Source of the DNA: Reticulitermes speratus
Taxonomy: Eukaryota; Arthropoda; Insecta; Blattodea; Rhinotermitidae
Assembly (NCBI GenBank): GCA_021186555.1
Contig: JAJKFL010000007.1
Location: 31,905,827-31,969,826, forward strand
DNA: 64,000 bases
Direction: 5' to 3'
Both the position numbers and the translations under genes were made by a program. Under the pieces are notes generated by a model, which saw only the letters and a list, made by a program, of their open reading frames with translations, ran no database searches and was not told the origin of the DNA. Within the stretch, counting starts at the first letter, position 1. Each line of letters starts with the position of its first letter. This document shows, piece after piece, positions 21,801 to 32,459 of this stretch.

Positions 21801-22560
21801 TTAACTGGACGACACACGTACACGTTGTAATTTGCGAGTCTGCGCGAAAGAACGTCTGTGTAGCGAACATATATCAACGCCGAAAAGATTAATAAAAAAA
21901 GCAGCAATTTACGTTAGCAATTATGTTGTTCAAAATATTATGCAAACAGTTGTGCACAAATCAAAACTCAAAGTTCGAACACTGCATGTACAAATTCAGT
22001 CCACTTGTTAACTAATTTGCGGGGAACTTACGACGGTTCACTAATGTTAGTGTCTAGTGCAGAAATTTCTCCGTCCAGCACACACTTATAATGAACACGC
22101 TGTGTAATGAGCGTAACTTACCTCACTGCAGATCACTACACAAGGATGTAAAAGTATCGGAATTGTCCTTCAAGCCCACTATCTTGGCAACAAGCAATGA
22201 TGGCTTGCTTAGATCCAACTGGGGAGACTTACATTCACTCTCTAGCTTATTCTTTGATTTCGTTTTTTCCACACATCACTTTTTTTTTTTCACTCGTCAT
22301 TTTTTTCACCTCCTTCCCTTTTCTCTAATACTCAAGGTCGTAATTTTTATTTCCGTTCTCTTCCGTCTCTCAACGCGTCTGCGCCTTCCGCTCCTCTACT
22401 GTTATTTGCTCTTCTTTTTTTTTTTTTTGTTTCTCTTACTTCTCCGCTTGACGTCTCAAGTTTTGCCACATTGTTGTCTCTTCTGTTTTTAAATTTTTTC
22501 TGCCCAACGTCATAACTGTGTAGCCTAATCGCTGCAAACAATTCACCTGAATGTTAACTT
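18830..22560. other. Repeat-poor, single-copy-looking region
   Basis: About 3.7 kb with none of the families found elsewhere in this window. It is AT-rich with a more CG-containing part near 20930-21600 (GACCCAGCTCCGCCCGGTGA). Frames of 103, 114 and 133 residues show no recognisable domain; the longest (22091-22492) ends in pyrimidine-rich low complexity. It could be intron, regulatory or promoter-proximal DNA. Confidence 0.4.
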
Positions 22561-23180
22561 TACCTGGTTTCAAATTGTGGTGCTCACCTTTGTGCCTCAT
22601 GCTATTTTCCCCCGCCTTTCGATTGTGCAGTATTGTATTTTAATTTCCCCCCCTTCGAATCTGAAATGCTCCTACGTAATACTTGCCCACATCTTCGTTT
22701 GCTTGCTTTCACTACCATAGATATACGGAAAATGGCAGAACTGTGAGCGGTGAAGGGACTACGGAGGAAGGGGAGAGGAGAAGTACTTTCACAATATACC
22801 AAGGCAAAATAGGGGAAATGTTCGGAGATAGGGGATAGCAGATGAAAGAGACGGAGAGAATTCGAAGTGGTGTTCAGAGTGAAAACATTTATCATATGCG
22901 CGGCTGTGTGAGAGACAGTTTTATGGCTAGCATTTTGAATGTTCTACGGACGCAACCGGTAGGCCTTTGGTTTTACTCAGTACCTACAATACGTTAAATA
23001 TTTAAAACAAAGACTTTTAAATGTTTGACTGTGTTCAGTTTTACAAATGATTTGAAAATTATGCCGAAATAAAAAAAGTTATTCCTAAAAATGGAAATGG
23101 AATAATAAAGGTTGAGATAACATTAGTCGGAATATCTCCTTTTATAAGCTATATTAATTATATCTAATACATCTAATATA
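22560..23180. other. Purine-rich stretch, no recognised gene
   Basis: Contains GAAGGGACTACGGAGGAAGG and similar GA-rich DNA at 22740-22870 and an AAAATGGCAGAA motif near 22725. A 97-residue minus frame has no known features. Confidence 0.35.
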
Positions 23181-23656
23181 CAGTGGACCGTCGAACTTCG
23201 AACGGTTTGATGTTCGAACAACTTGAAACTCGAACAAAAAATTCGAGGAAAATCCGGTTTTGAAACTCGAACAAAAACTCGAAAGTCGAACAAAGAATCA
23301 CGTGGTCGCCTTCTCTCTCTGCTTGGTCCAGATGAAAGAAGGGTAATTCACCTTCCAGTGAACAGTAATATCCCTCCTACTATTATTATTGATTGATTAT
23401 TATACAATATTTTTATGTATGTACCATTATAAATAAAAATTTTCAATTATTGAAATTAAATATACTTGTTTTATCATTATGATCTTTTGAAATAGGCACT
23501 TAAAAAATGTTTTATATTGGGTAAATTTTGGGGGTCTGGAACGGATTAATTCAATTTACATTATTTCTTATGGGGAAATTTAACTCGAAAGTCGAACAAC
23601 TTGAAAGTCGAACCGTCTCCTGGAACGGATTGTGTTCGAAGTTCGAGGTTCCACTG
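23181..23656. mobile_element. pogo/Tigger-like MITE
   Basis: The TIRs CAGTGGACCGTCGAACTTCG and the complement of TTCGAGGTTCCACTG are flanked by TA on both sides. Sub-terminal CTCGAAAGTCGAACAA repeats are typical of this group. The 476-bp element has no transposase. Confidence 0.8.
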
Positions 23657-23840
23657 TACTTTTATATAGACGTATAATAATATAGACGCTACAATAAAAG
23701 TGGTTCAATTGTGTATCAGTTGATTATAAATTTATTAATCTATTATACTGTAAAACTTATTTAAGTTTGAGATCTCATATCGAGGAAATAATTAAATTGT
23801 GTCCTTATTTAATATCTTTCTTCTTCACGTATTTTTTAAT

Positions 23841-23882
23841 AAGACCCTGATGGTGACCCATTAGGGTCAAAATATGTAGCTG
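23841..23882 (+). ncRNA. Decayed hammerhead-like motif
   Basis: CCCUGAUGG, a stem II GACCC/GGGUC around AUUA, then an A-run and UAUGUAGC. The order and spacing match the other hammerheads but the core is eroded and stem I does not form. Probably an old relic. Confidence 0.35.
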
Positions 23883-25000
23883 ATATTGAAAAATAAGGGA
23901 TAGTATTTCCCAATATAACTGGTTGTGGTAGAGCGTATCTTTTGATCGCTAATATCTTTGGAAACACAGCGAGATATCACACATTAAACTTTCTTTTACT
24001 TTCATTCATATTTCACTACACTCGTTCCTTCGATGTAGTTGGAAAATCGTCGTTAAATTACCCAAAACTGATAGAAGAGCTATCAAGGCCAGACAGGGCG
24101 TAAATTAAAAAAAAATAACATGAATATATATATATCGTTTATTTTATCTTATTTTATTTTATGTATTTTGTTTTGGACTTACAGGAATACTCTGAAGAAA
24201 GTTTTGGAACCCCTGGTTTAAAGTGGGCCCATATGGGGGGGGGGGGGCGAATAACAACACAATTGCTTCTCCGCAATCACAACGAGGTGCGCACTTTGAA
24301 GTTCGGCAAGGTCAGTTCTAATGTTACATTCATGAAATATCAAGTGCTTATTGCCATGTCTTTCCTTTGTTCTTACAGCCTCATAATACTGTCAGCAGAA
24401 ATCATTGATTTGCCTGTGTAATGAGCTTAACAACTAGCGGTCCGCAGGCCACCTCTTACCTGTGTTAAACACACTAGACTTTTTTTTACTGAAATCACTG
24501 AAATATTCGTACAAGTTTATAAGCTAATTCTCCGAATTTCCGTGCCTTTATTTCCACAGAGCACATAAATCAGACCCTTCATAGGGCAGTCACAACCCTT
24601 TCCTTTGTTAATCTGTCCGTCTGCATAATGTAACAAGTTATCTTATAAACTTACGTTCGATACTGAGGTCTTTAGTAGTCTTCTATGGTTTCTGTTCTGA
24701 AAAGTCACGCATTTTGGCAGCCATATTTACAATCTAGGCGCTAGAATTGTGACATGAAGAAAATTCCACACTAAAGACCCACAGTTTTGGAGTGACCTCT
24801 GAACCTCAGTGTTATCTGGCGCTTTCTGCGCGGCCCATGTGAACTGATACAGTTTTTTTTTTGTTGCATGTAACGAAAAAAATCTGCAATAATTACGCTG
24901 AAAACATTAGGCTCCACTGTACAAAAATTAGTCGCTCGCCGATATTTGTGCACCCCTGCCTTTTCGAATTGGGCACAATTCAGTCTGGTAGATGTGTATC
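23883..25000. other. No recognised gene
   Basis: Contains a (TA)n patch near 24125 and a G-run at 24236-24247. The 86-residue frame at 24161-24421 is unrecognised. Confidence 0.35.
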
Positions 25001-25017
25001 GACATTTAAGTGGAACG

Positions 25018-25307
25018 GGCCGCGATAGCTCAGTCGGTATAGCGACTTGCTACCGGCTGGACGGTCCGGGGATCGAATCCCGGCTGGAGGCGAGATTTTC
25101 AGCACCCGTCCAGACCGGCCCTGGGGCCCAACCAGCCTCCTGTACAATGGGTACCGGGTCTCTTTCCCGGGGATAAAGCGGCCGGGGCGTGGAGTTGACC
25201 ACCCACCCTCTCTAGCGCCGAGGTTAAAGAAAAAGTAGAGCTGTACCTTTACTCCCCTTCTGGGCCTTCATGGCCTGTTCTAGGGTGAACTTTACCTTTA
25301 CCTGTAC
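25018..25307 (+). mobile_element. tRNA-derived SINE-A, full length
   Basis: The tRNA-like head is CGCGATAGCTCAGTCGGTAT (A box) with GGGGATCGAATCCCGG (B box). Then come CGTCCAGACCGGCCCTGGGG, CAATGGGTACCGGG, GGGCGTGGAGTTGACC and the tail ACTTTACCTTTACC. It is flanked by a target duplication, CATTTAAGTGGAAC (25003-25016) and CATTTAAGAGGAAC (25308-25321), 13 of 14 matching. Confidence 0.9.
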
Positions 25308-25329
25308 CATTTAAGAGGAACACTGCTCC

Positions 25330-26100
25330 CTAAAGAGGGGGGCAGCACGCTTCTCCGAAACGTTGGAACCTTAAATTTCACATACTTTTTCTTTCTTTGT
25401 CTTCATTCTTCTATGTTAGTCACAATTTCTTTCGAAATTCTTTCTCTTCATTCACAATTATCTTCCCAACTAGGTGTTTGTGCACGGCGGCAGTGTCTCC
25501 ACAGACAAACGGCGATGTTAAACAACCTTAGGTGTCACTTATTGCATTCAACTCTGTTTTATGAACTGAGTCCGAAATCCCCCTACACCACCCACCCAAA
25601 AAGAATAATTATTTTTATGTTATTTTAACTCTTTTCTCAATTTTCCTCATCAACTATTTCCAGCAGAACCTTTTCTGAGACGTCTGAATTGCTCAAGAAA
25701 TTTCATGAGCAGCTGTGTTGATGTTTGTGTTCAAGCCAGCAGTTTTCTCAAAATTAACCACACTCCGAAGTCTTGTTACCTTTGTTACCTCTTAACAAGC
25801 CATCGAAGGTAACAGTGAGTCAACAAACACGAGGACACTTTCATTTGTCTAATATTAAACATTCTGTTTGACACCTTTGGTCTCGCAAGTAACACAAACC
25901 AGAAAGTGTGAACAGTTGTACTTATATTTGTAGGAGTGTCCGGTCCGTGTGACCCTGTGTCCATTCTCACGTATGTCACAAAATATATGAAGCGTTTTTA
26001 TAAAATTTATTGTATAATTTGTACCATTTTACTACAGGACTTATTCAATATTGGGGTGTATTTCTAATTTATATAAAACTTAAGCCTATTGAATTTATAT
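25330..26100. other. No recognised gene; hammerhead-like relic near 25335
   Basis: GGCAGCACGCTTCTCCGAAA and CGTTGGAACC at 25342-25370 are like the 2350-2385 block of the inverted-repeat family. The rest is unclassified; the frame at 25413-25628 is unrecognised. Confidence 0.35.
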
Positions 26101-26104
26101 TACT

Positions 26105-26300
26105 TTCACCGTGCATTTTCACTTAGTATTCAGTTAACCAACAAACGCACAAACATAAACTACTTTATAGTTTTATTAATATCGATGTATTCCCCTACAC
26201 GTGTTTCGGTCCGTAGACCATCTTCAGGCGGTAACAAGCTACTACACTTCACATCGCATGTTTAATGTGCCGAAGAACACACTTGTCTTAGTAATAAGTT
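26105..26300 (-). mobile_element. Penelope-like element fragment with hammerhead
   Basis: Box ACCGTGCATTTTC (26108), then AACCAACAAACGCAC (26132) and a minus-strand hammerhead at 26192-26230. The right-hand arm is missing, and a second hammerhead element begins about 26320. Confidence 0.65.
26192..26230 (-). ncRNA. Hammerhead motif, partly degenerate
   Basis: Minus strand: CUGAAGA, extra U, stem II GGUC/GACC with loop UACG, GAAA, stem III CACGUG, UA, GGGG. The core is intact; stem I pairs poorly. Confidence 0.65.
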
Positions 26301-26383
26301 GTAAAAACACATTTGAATTTGATTATTTGTACCAACAAATGCACTAAGACAGTTTTTTCACTGTTTTCTTTATTATAAGGATG

Positions 26384-26426
26384 CCCCAAAACGCATTTCG
26401 GCAATTATTTTGCCATCATCAGGGGG
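26384..26426 (-). ncRNA. Type I hammerhead motif, left arm
   Basis: Minus strand: stem I CCCC/GGGG, CUGAUGA, U, stem II GGCAA/UUGCC with loop AAUAA region, GAAA, an eight-base UGCGUUUU segment, then GGGG. Stem III is weaker than in other copies. Confidence 0.7.
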
Positions 26427-26600
26427 TATTTTAAGTGAGTTTTTACATAGACCAATTCTTTGGTTACGTCATAACAGTGAGTCAGTATTTGTTACCACAT
26501 CGTATAAAATTTTTATTTTTTATACGATGTGGTAACAAATACTGACTCACTGTTATGACGTAACCAAAGAATTGGTCTATGTAAAAACTCACTTAAAATA

Positions 26601-26643
26601 CCCCCTGATGATGGCAAAATAATTGCCGAAATGCGTTTTGGGG
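26601..26643 (+). ncRNA. Type I hammerhead motif, right arm
   Basis: Plus-strand mirror of the previous motif, with identical core, stem II and stem I CCCC/GGGG. Together they put a ribozyme into transcripts of either strand. Confidence 0.7.
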
Positions 26644-26944
26644 CATCCTTATAATAAAGTAAACAGTGAAAAAACTGTCTTAGTGCATTTGTTGGTACAA
26701 ATAATCAACTATAAATAATTGTTTAAAAATATTCCCAGACATGCAGGGTTTATTACAATTTCTCTCATTTACGATATTTACGATAATAATAAACCCCCCC
26801 CCCTCCATGTAGCCCTATTTATCTCATTTGTTTCACCCACTTGCATCTTACCTTAAGAAAACCATTAACAGTAAGAAGTAACAATAGAAGTATTTGTTTG
26901 CATCGCGTTCTTTAGTGTTTTTTTTTTAAATATACGGTATTATA

Positions 26945-27075
26945 CAGGAGATTTCAGGCTTTCGCCGCGGTAGATGGGGGTTCTCGTTTTCTGGGTTGTT
27001 AACGCAGCAGATGTTGGTACTTATTTACGGACGTTTCGGTACAACCTATCGGCCCCATCTTCAAGGGTCAAGCTG
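26945..27075 (+). mobile_element. Inverted-repeat family fragment
   Basis: TTCAGGCTTTCGCCGCGG, TTTTCTGGGTTGTTAAC, ACGGACGTTTCGGTACAACC and CCCCATCTTCAAGGGTC, in the same order as in 2100-2400. Only one arm is present. Confidence 0.5.
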
Positions 27076-27170
27076 TCCAATGTCCAAGAAGAAGAATTAA
27101 TATTTTTTTTTAGCTTAGTAACGTCAAGTATTTCCTTAATTTTCTCTTAATTTTACCATAAATCTAATTT

Positions 27171-27445
27171 TCCTTCTTAATACCGTAGTCAGTATAGCGA
27201 CTAGGCTAAGGGATGGAAGATTCGGGGTTCGAATCCCTGCAAGGGCAAGAGATGTATTTTCTTCTCCAAAATTTCCGTACCGTTTCTGGTACCCACACAG
27301 CTTACTATTCGATGGGTACTGGGGTTCTGTACCGGAGGTAAAGCGGCCGGGGCGTGATGTTAACCACATACTTTTATCTAGTGCCGAGTTTAAGAGTGAG
27401 TGGGGCTATACCTCCGCACCCTCTATATACCTTCGTGGCGTAGAC
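27171..27445 (+). mobile_element. Old SINE-A relative
   Basis: Decayed A box (GTAGTCAGTATAGCGACTAG), good B box (GGGGTTCGAATCCCTGC), CGATGGGTACTGGGGTT, GGCCGGGGCGTGATGTT and tail CCTTCGTGGCG. Confidence 0.7.
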
Positions 27446-27631
27446 TGTTTTTTTTTGCTTTGTAATCCAATATAAACCTTGTATTTAAATCCCGAAATAT
27501 TTTCAAAATATATAATGTCTATAAACATACAGATGTATCGGATTTTAATTTCGTGACGTAGTCGTATAATCTGTTTATTAGTAAATAAAGGGGGCTAAAT
27601 TTAGATTTTTACGCCATGTAGTGATTCTACT

Positions 27632-27982
27632 GTCGACCTCGGTGGACTAGTGGTTAGCGTGCTCGCCCCTGGGCCCAAGGTTCGCGGGTTCGATCCCGAC
27701 TGAGGTCGATGGATTTTTAAGGGTGATAAAAATCCGTAGCACAACTTCCTTCGGAGGGGAAGTAAAGCCGTCGGTCCCATGTCGTAGATTTACGGCATGT
27801 AAAAGAACCTTACTGCCTGCCAGATGGCTCTGGCGGACACATCAGTATCGATAGAACAGTAGCGCGGCCAGTTGGCCAGTCACCAACTGCCACGAATACG
27901 CACGACTTAGTAACCTCGAAAAGAGGAGGCAAGAGGAGGCCCGAGCCCATATAGGGCTGTTGAGCCATGGTTATTATTATAA
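27632..27982 (+). mobile_element. tRNA-derived SINE-E, near complete
   Basis: The head GTCGACCTCGGTGGACTAGT, GGTTAGCGTGCTCGCC and GCGGGTTCGATCCCGAC looks like a tRNA with A and B boxes. It continues with GATTTTTAAGGGTGATAAAA, AAGTAAAGCCGTCGGTCCCA, CTGCCAGATGGCTCTGGC and ATATAGGGCTGTTGAGCCAT, and ends in TTATTATTATAATGAT. This is the best copy of its family here. Confidence 0.85.
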
Positions 27983-27999
27983 TGATTCTACTGTTAGGC

Positions 28000-28790
28000 C
28001 AAAATGCGCCCATTCAAAAGTAATGTTTGTGGCCCTTTTTATTGTCATACCCGAAATATTTCTAGACTTCTTTAAAATACGTCTGTGTGTGCCTTAAATG
28101 AGCGACAGGACAACATGGATATGCAATTTTAATTATTACGGTGTACACCGAATTATAATACGCTATATATATACATATTCCCTTTCTAGATATCACAATT
28201 TGGAAAATTTAAATATTATAAAGTTTATATAACTGTTGAACACGGGGACTGTCATCTTTTTCAGATAACAACCAAGGTTGCAGTTATGCACCCGTGAAAG
28301 TACAGTCAAGCCTAAAGTTTTTAACTCCAAACGTGTTTTAATTTTTGCTTACTCTGTTGGTGTATTTACGAAGTATTTTATTCTTTCTTCGGACGTTTTC
28401 TACCGTTTGCTTCAAATTGTACGCCTATTTAGTGTTAATGTGTAGGGTTGACCGTAGGTTTCTAGTAGTTGATGTATTTTTAATTAAGCTCCCCAATCAG
28501 CATATCGCGGATAATTTATTCTATATATCGCCCGAAAATTAACAACGATTTTTGACATCCCTTTAGTTTTAATGATAATTTTTACTAAAAATTTTCAACC
28601 AGATTCAAATTTGGTTAAAGTTAGACAAAAATAACAAACACTTTACATGAAATCTAGAGTCTCGCTCCATGATTGTCCTTTATACCTGAGACAGGCTCTG
28701 TTCTTTGAGCTACTAGCTGAGGGTGAAGAAAGAACTGAGCATTGAGCATCGAGCATGGTCTTTTGTAAACACTATTTGTACTTAAGTAAT
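28000..28790. other. No recognised feature
   Basis: AT-rich unclassified sequence. The short frame at 28345-28542 is unrecognised. Confidence 0.35.
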
Positions 28791-28794
28791 AAGT

Positions 28795-29047
28795 ATAGGT
28801 AAAGGTGAAAAAGAAATTTGTCTTTGTCCAAGAAATATGGGGGGAGTGGAGGTATAGCGCCATAATTCTTAATCCCTGCATTGGATGGACGTGAGTGGTC
28901 AAGTTCACGTCTCTGACGAATTACCCTAGGGGAAAGAACCGCTGGCATCCATCGAATGGGAGGCTGTGGGTGAGGTCCAGAGCCGGTCTGGACGTTTTGG
29001 ACAAGCAAAAGTATCTTTCCCTAACCGGGAATCGAAGCCCTGCTGCT
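28795..29047 (-). mobile_element. Old SINE-A relative
   Basis: Minus strand: tail (TAGGTAAAGGTGAAAAAG), GGATGGACGTGAGTGGTC, CATCCATCGAATGGG, CAGAGCCGGTCTGGACG and head ending in ACCGGGAATCGAAGCCC. Confidence 0.65.
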
Positions 29048-29159
29048 TAAGTTATAAGTAAGAAGTTATTCATAAGATAATGCAGAAATGATAGCATCAG
29101 ATCTGCTGGACTAGGAAGAAGTGTACCAGGAAGGTAGACTTTATGGAGTCTGCTTCGAA

Positions 29160-29620
29160 ATCCTTTTTAGGCTAGTTGGCTTTGGTCTCGAAAAATGTCT
29201 ATTAGATTCGTCATATCCGTCCGCCCGTCTCTCTGTTCGCGTGTATCACCGCGGCTCCCACTGGACGGATTTTCCTGAAATTTGATATTGGGAACTGTTA
29301 CGACAATCGAAAAACTCTCACATATTTTTAAAATCGGACAAAATTATCGGGGACGTTGCACGAAGACACTGTCGACGGCAGAGCGAAATATCTTGTAGCT
29401 CGACAACAGGGCAAAAGAACCAATTTTGCGTTTCAGTGACAGCACTGAACAGTTTTATGTTGTTAACAGCTACATGATGTCAACAACAATACAAAGGGAA
29501 CGTATTGTTGCGTTTACACGGCAACAATAGTTGCGTGGAAGCCCAACAATGTGACGTTATGCGTACGTTGCCTGTCTTGTTAAGTGTAATATTAGTGTGA
29601 ACTTCAGTTTTATCTGTGAC
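29160..29620. repeat. Unclassified dispersed repeat X, copy 2
   Basis: CGTCCGCCCGTCTCTCTGTT, CTGGACGGATTTTCCTGAAA, CGGCAACAATAGTTGCGTGG and TGACGTTATGCGTACGTTGC match blocks of 14640-15250. No coding sequence is visible. Confidence 0.45.
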
Positions 29621-29646
29621 ATCGACTAAGCCCAGTAACGGCTGTG

Positions 29647-29925
29647 AAACTGCAGAAAAGTGGGTCTTTCTAGGGCTAAACTGCAGAAAATTGGGGCTTT
29701 CTAGGGTAAAACTGCAGAAAAGTGGGACTTTCTAGGACTAAACTGCAGAAAAGTGTGGCTTTCTGGGGCTAAACTGCAGAAAAGTGGGACTTTCTAGGGT
29801 TAAACTGCAGAAAAGTGGGTGCTTTCTAGGGCGAAACTGCAGAAAAGTGGGGCTTTCTAGGGCGAAACTGCAGAAAAGTGGGACTTTCTAGGGCGAAACT
29901 GCAGAAAAGTGGGGCTTTCTAGCGC
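29647..29925 (+). repeat. 30-bp satellite, about 9 copies
   Basis: Unit AAACTGCAGAAAAGTGGG plus GCTTTCTAGGGCG, repeating every 30 bp. Copies differ by a few substitutions. Confidence 0.9.
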
Positions 29926-29929
29926 AAGA

Positions 29930-30400
29930 CGCATTGAGTATGGAATGTCGAAACTGATGTAAGAAATTTAACCCTGAGCAGCCGATATTCATGCTTTGAA
30001 GGATTAGGAATTGTCGAGTTGAATTCTTTTGAGGGGTCTCAGAGTGAAAAAATCTAAAAATATGCAAAGTGTAAATTGTCAGAAGGAAGAAAGTCACTAT
30101 TTTGCTGCTAAAATTAGCGAGACAAAGCGGTCAGGTGTGTTACATGTTCAAGTGACTCCAGAACTCTCTAATAGAAAGAAGTGACTCGTCTCAAGTTGTG
30201 GTGATCACTTCTCTTCTTGTCTTCAATGTTAGTGATGTTACTTGAAAGGAAGTTTATTATTGTGTTCAGCATTTTAGCGTAGAAACATTTCCAGAGGTTT
30301 CGTAGAAAACAGGAAATTACCATTCACAAAAGTTTCCCTACCTCAACGAAACTTAACAGGAACCTGTCAAAAGATTTCAAATAACAGTTGGACGTGCAGT
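29930..30400. other. No recognised feature
   Basis: Unclassified sequence; a 69-residue minus frame at 29888-30097 partly overlaps the satellite and is unrecognised. Confidence 0.3.
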
Positions 30401-30405
30401 GACAG

Positions 30406-30472
30406 GGGGCACTTCCATTCGTCTCTGTGGGCACTTCCATTCGTCTCTGTGGGCACTTCCATCCGTCTCTGT
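30406..30472 (+). repeat. 22-bp repeat, three copies
   Basis: Unit GGGCACTTCCATTCGTCTCT plus GT, three copies. Confidence 0.8.
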
Positions 30473-30924
30473 ACGCCTATAACACAGTAACTTTATAGTG
30501 CGTCATTAAATAATTCCACAAATAGGTACATATTGTAATATTATCCTCTTTTCTAAGGTATGTAGTCTTCTTATGGGGTTTCAGAACCAAAATTTTGTAT
30601 GTGTTGCTTGTTTCTCCCTATATACCGCGTTTCATATTTTTGTTTTGATCGCCCTAACAAAATTAGTTGAATAGTACAAACTGATTTTCGCATATAAAAT
30701 AAAAATAACGAGCGATATCGTTCCCTTGTCGGATCAAGGAAGTGTCTTTTTGTGGCCCTGAACTTTGTCCTTGTTACAGTTATGTAAATGGCCTGACCCT
30801 GCCTTCCTTACGCGTGCAGTTAACACAGACGGCTTTCCAGTAGCACTGATATGCATATTTGTAACAACGTAGGACGCATATTCGCAGGGATCACTAAATT
30901 CTCGCTTGGTTAGTAAACACTATA

Positions 30925-31070
30925 CCAACACATGCACTTCCTATTAAAACATTAATAGTTTTTTAAAAAACAAGCCCTACATATGTTTCGGCCAGCTAAC
31001 TGGCCATCATCAGGGGCAACTAGCGTTCCACAGCATAATCACGTTCAATAGGTTAATGATAAGATGTGTG
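30925..31070 (-). mobile_element. Penelope-like element fragment with hammerhead
   Basis: ATACCAACACATGCACTTCC marks the terminal repeat (30929) and a minus-strand hammerhead follows at 30974-31017. No opposite arm is seen, so it is a single terminal-repeat copy. Confidence 0.65.
30974..31017 (-). ncRNA. Type I hammerhead ribozyme motif, well formed
   Basis: Minus strand: stem I GCCC/GGGC, CUGAUGA, U, stem II GGCCAG/CUGGCC with loop UUAG, GAAA, stem III CAUAUG, UA. It is one of the strongest motifs in the window because stem II has six perfect pairs. Confidence 0.88.
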
Positions 31071-31267
31071 GGTGTTGGTTTTCCTCAGTCTGTTCAGGTG
31101 AACGTCAGAGGAGCAGTCTACCCCGGAATATACTCACCACGTAACTGCTTCATCCACAGTCGTTTTGAAATCACCGCTCTGTAACAGTTTGTCTCTCCGA
31201 CGCCATTTTATCTCTACAGTTGATACACCGTTGTTAAAAAAAGCAATGAATACATTCCATTATATAA

Positions 31268-31572
31268 AGGTAAAGCAACCCCATTACAGACCTAGACAGA
31301 CCCTTAGTGTTCCAGGAGGTTGAGGCTCCCAGAATTTCTAGACAGTCGGCACATGAAAGTGGTAAGTTTGTCAGCCCTACGCACCGGCCGCCTTTACCCT
31401 CAGGAAATATTCCTGGTACTCATTTCTGTTAGAGGCTGAGTCGACCCCAGGGCCGTAGTGCGACCGAAAGGATTATGTCAAGGAAAAATTCCAATGACAC
31501 CATCGGGAATCAAACCCGCGACCTTCCGGCTTGTAGAGCAGTGCCTCAACCAACTGCGCCACCGCGTGATAC
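31268..31572 (-). mobile_element. tRNA-derived SINE-D
   Basis: Minus strand: head ending GGTTTGATTCCCGATGG with CGGTGGCGCAGTTGGTTGAG (A box), then the body with GGGTCGACTCAGCC, AATGAGTACCAGGAATATTT, CATGTGCCGACTGTCTAGAA, and the tail TTGCTTTACCTTTA at 31268. It matches 37343-37632. Confidence 0.85.
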
Positions 31573-31989
31573 ACCGTTGTTAAACAACCACTATATGTAC
31601 CAGTGATTCTTGCTTCGTACCACTTGTGTTCCCAAATTGTGTTCTGGAACCTTTATCAAAAATCGTTAAAGAGTCGGTCAGTTTATTTAAACCGAAGTGG
31701 ATAACAAAACTGTAAAACAAAGAGATAGAATTTAATATTTATTTTTATTTTGCATCAAAATTAAGGAAAATTTGCCATGTCTTGCACCCTCAGAAAGCGA
31801 ATCTCTTACCCCCTTGGGGTGCGTTCGCCGCAGGTTAAGAACCAACATGTAGACCCACGGTGGGTCAGGAGATTTCTGACCCTGCGGAGAACAAGATGAA
31901 TTTCCTAAGGTTGTTAAATGTTTTACTTCATTCTTTATTTAAAAAAAAACCAATGTCTATGTTTTATCCCCCTTGTATTAATTCTTATT

Positions 31990-32130
31990 CAGCTCCACTA
32001 CATGTTCCGGCAATTATTCTGTCATCATCAGGCATAGTTTACACAAAATTATGAAGTGTTTGTCTTTTTTTTTTTTTGGAAATTAATATTGATGATGGCA
32101 GAAAAATTGCCGAAACATGTAGCAGTATTG
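31990..32130. mobile_element. Small inverted Penelope-like relic, two decayed hammerheads
   Basis: 31994-32034 (minus) and 32089-32121 (plus) both show the hammerhead layout: stem II around GGCA/UGCC and a CATG stem III. The space between is only about 50 bp, with a T-run, and the cores are eroded. It is a compact, old version of the palindromic elements. Confidence 0.5.
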
Positions 32131-32182
32131 ATTGGATGTTGTTATGAATAGAAACGTACGGAGTGGTATTAATATTTATACT

Positions 32183-32455
32183 GGTAAAGGTAAATTTCAC
32201 CCTAGAACAGGCCATGAAAGCCCAGAGGTGGAGTAGAGGTATAGCTCTACTCTTTCTTTAACCTCGGCGCTAGATGGGGGGTAGGTGGTCAACTCCACGC
32301 CCCGGCCGCTTTACCCCGGGAATGACCCGGTACCCATTGTACAGGAGGTTGGGTAGGCCCCAGGGCCTTTCTGGACGGGTGCTGAAATTCTCGCCCACAC
32401 CGGGATTCGATCCCCGGACCGTCCAGCTCGTAGCTAGTCGCTATACTGACTAGAG
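32183..32455 (-). mobile_element. tRNA-derived SINE-A
   Basis: Minus strand copy: tail GGTAAAGGTAAATTTCACCC, GGTCAACTCCACGCCCCGGC, CCCGGTACCCATTGTACAGG, GGGATTCGATCCCCGGACC (B box complement) and the head up to AGTCGCTATACTGACT. It is about as intact as 25018-25307. Confidence 0.85.
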
Positions 32456-32459
32456 ATTA

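Larger units (their letters stand above)
26329..26706. mobile_element. Near-perfect palindromic hammerhead element
   Basis: Arms of about 188 bp, 26329-26516 and 26524-26706, are reverse complements apart from a few bases. Outer ends are GTACCAACAAATGCACTAAG and its complement. The spacer is only a few AT bases around TTTTATTTTT. Each arm carries one hammerhead. This is a snap-back dimer structure. Confidence 0.85.

Noticed and set aside
22091-22492. 133-residue frame in the repeat-poor block
   Set aside because: The second half is phenylalanine/leucine low complexity from a T-rich run, and I see no domain or splice support.
23841-23882. Additional functional hammerhead
   Set aside because: Spacing fits but the core and stem I are not intact; kept only as a relic.
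25018-25100. Possible tRNA gene (good A and B boxes)
   Set aside because: It continues into the SINE-A body, has a target duplication, and does not fold into a full cloverleaf by eye.
27632-27705. Possible tRNA gene
   Set aside because: It looks tRNA-like but is followed by the SINE-E body, as at 4930-5218.
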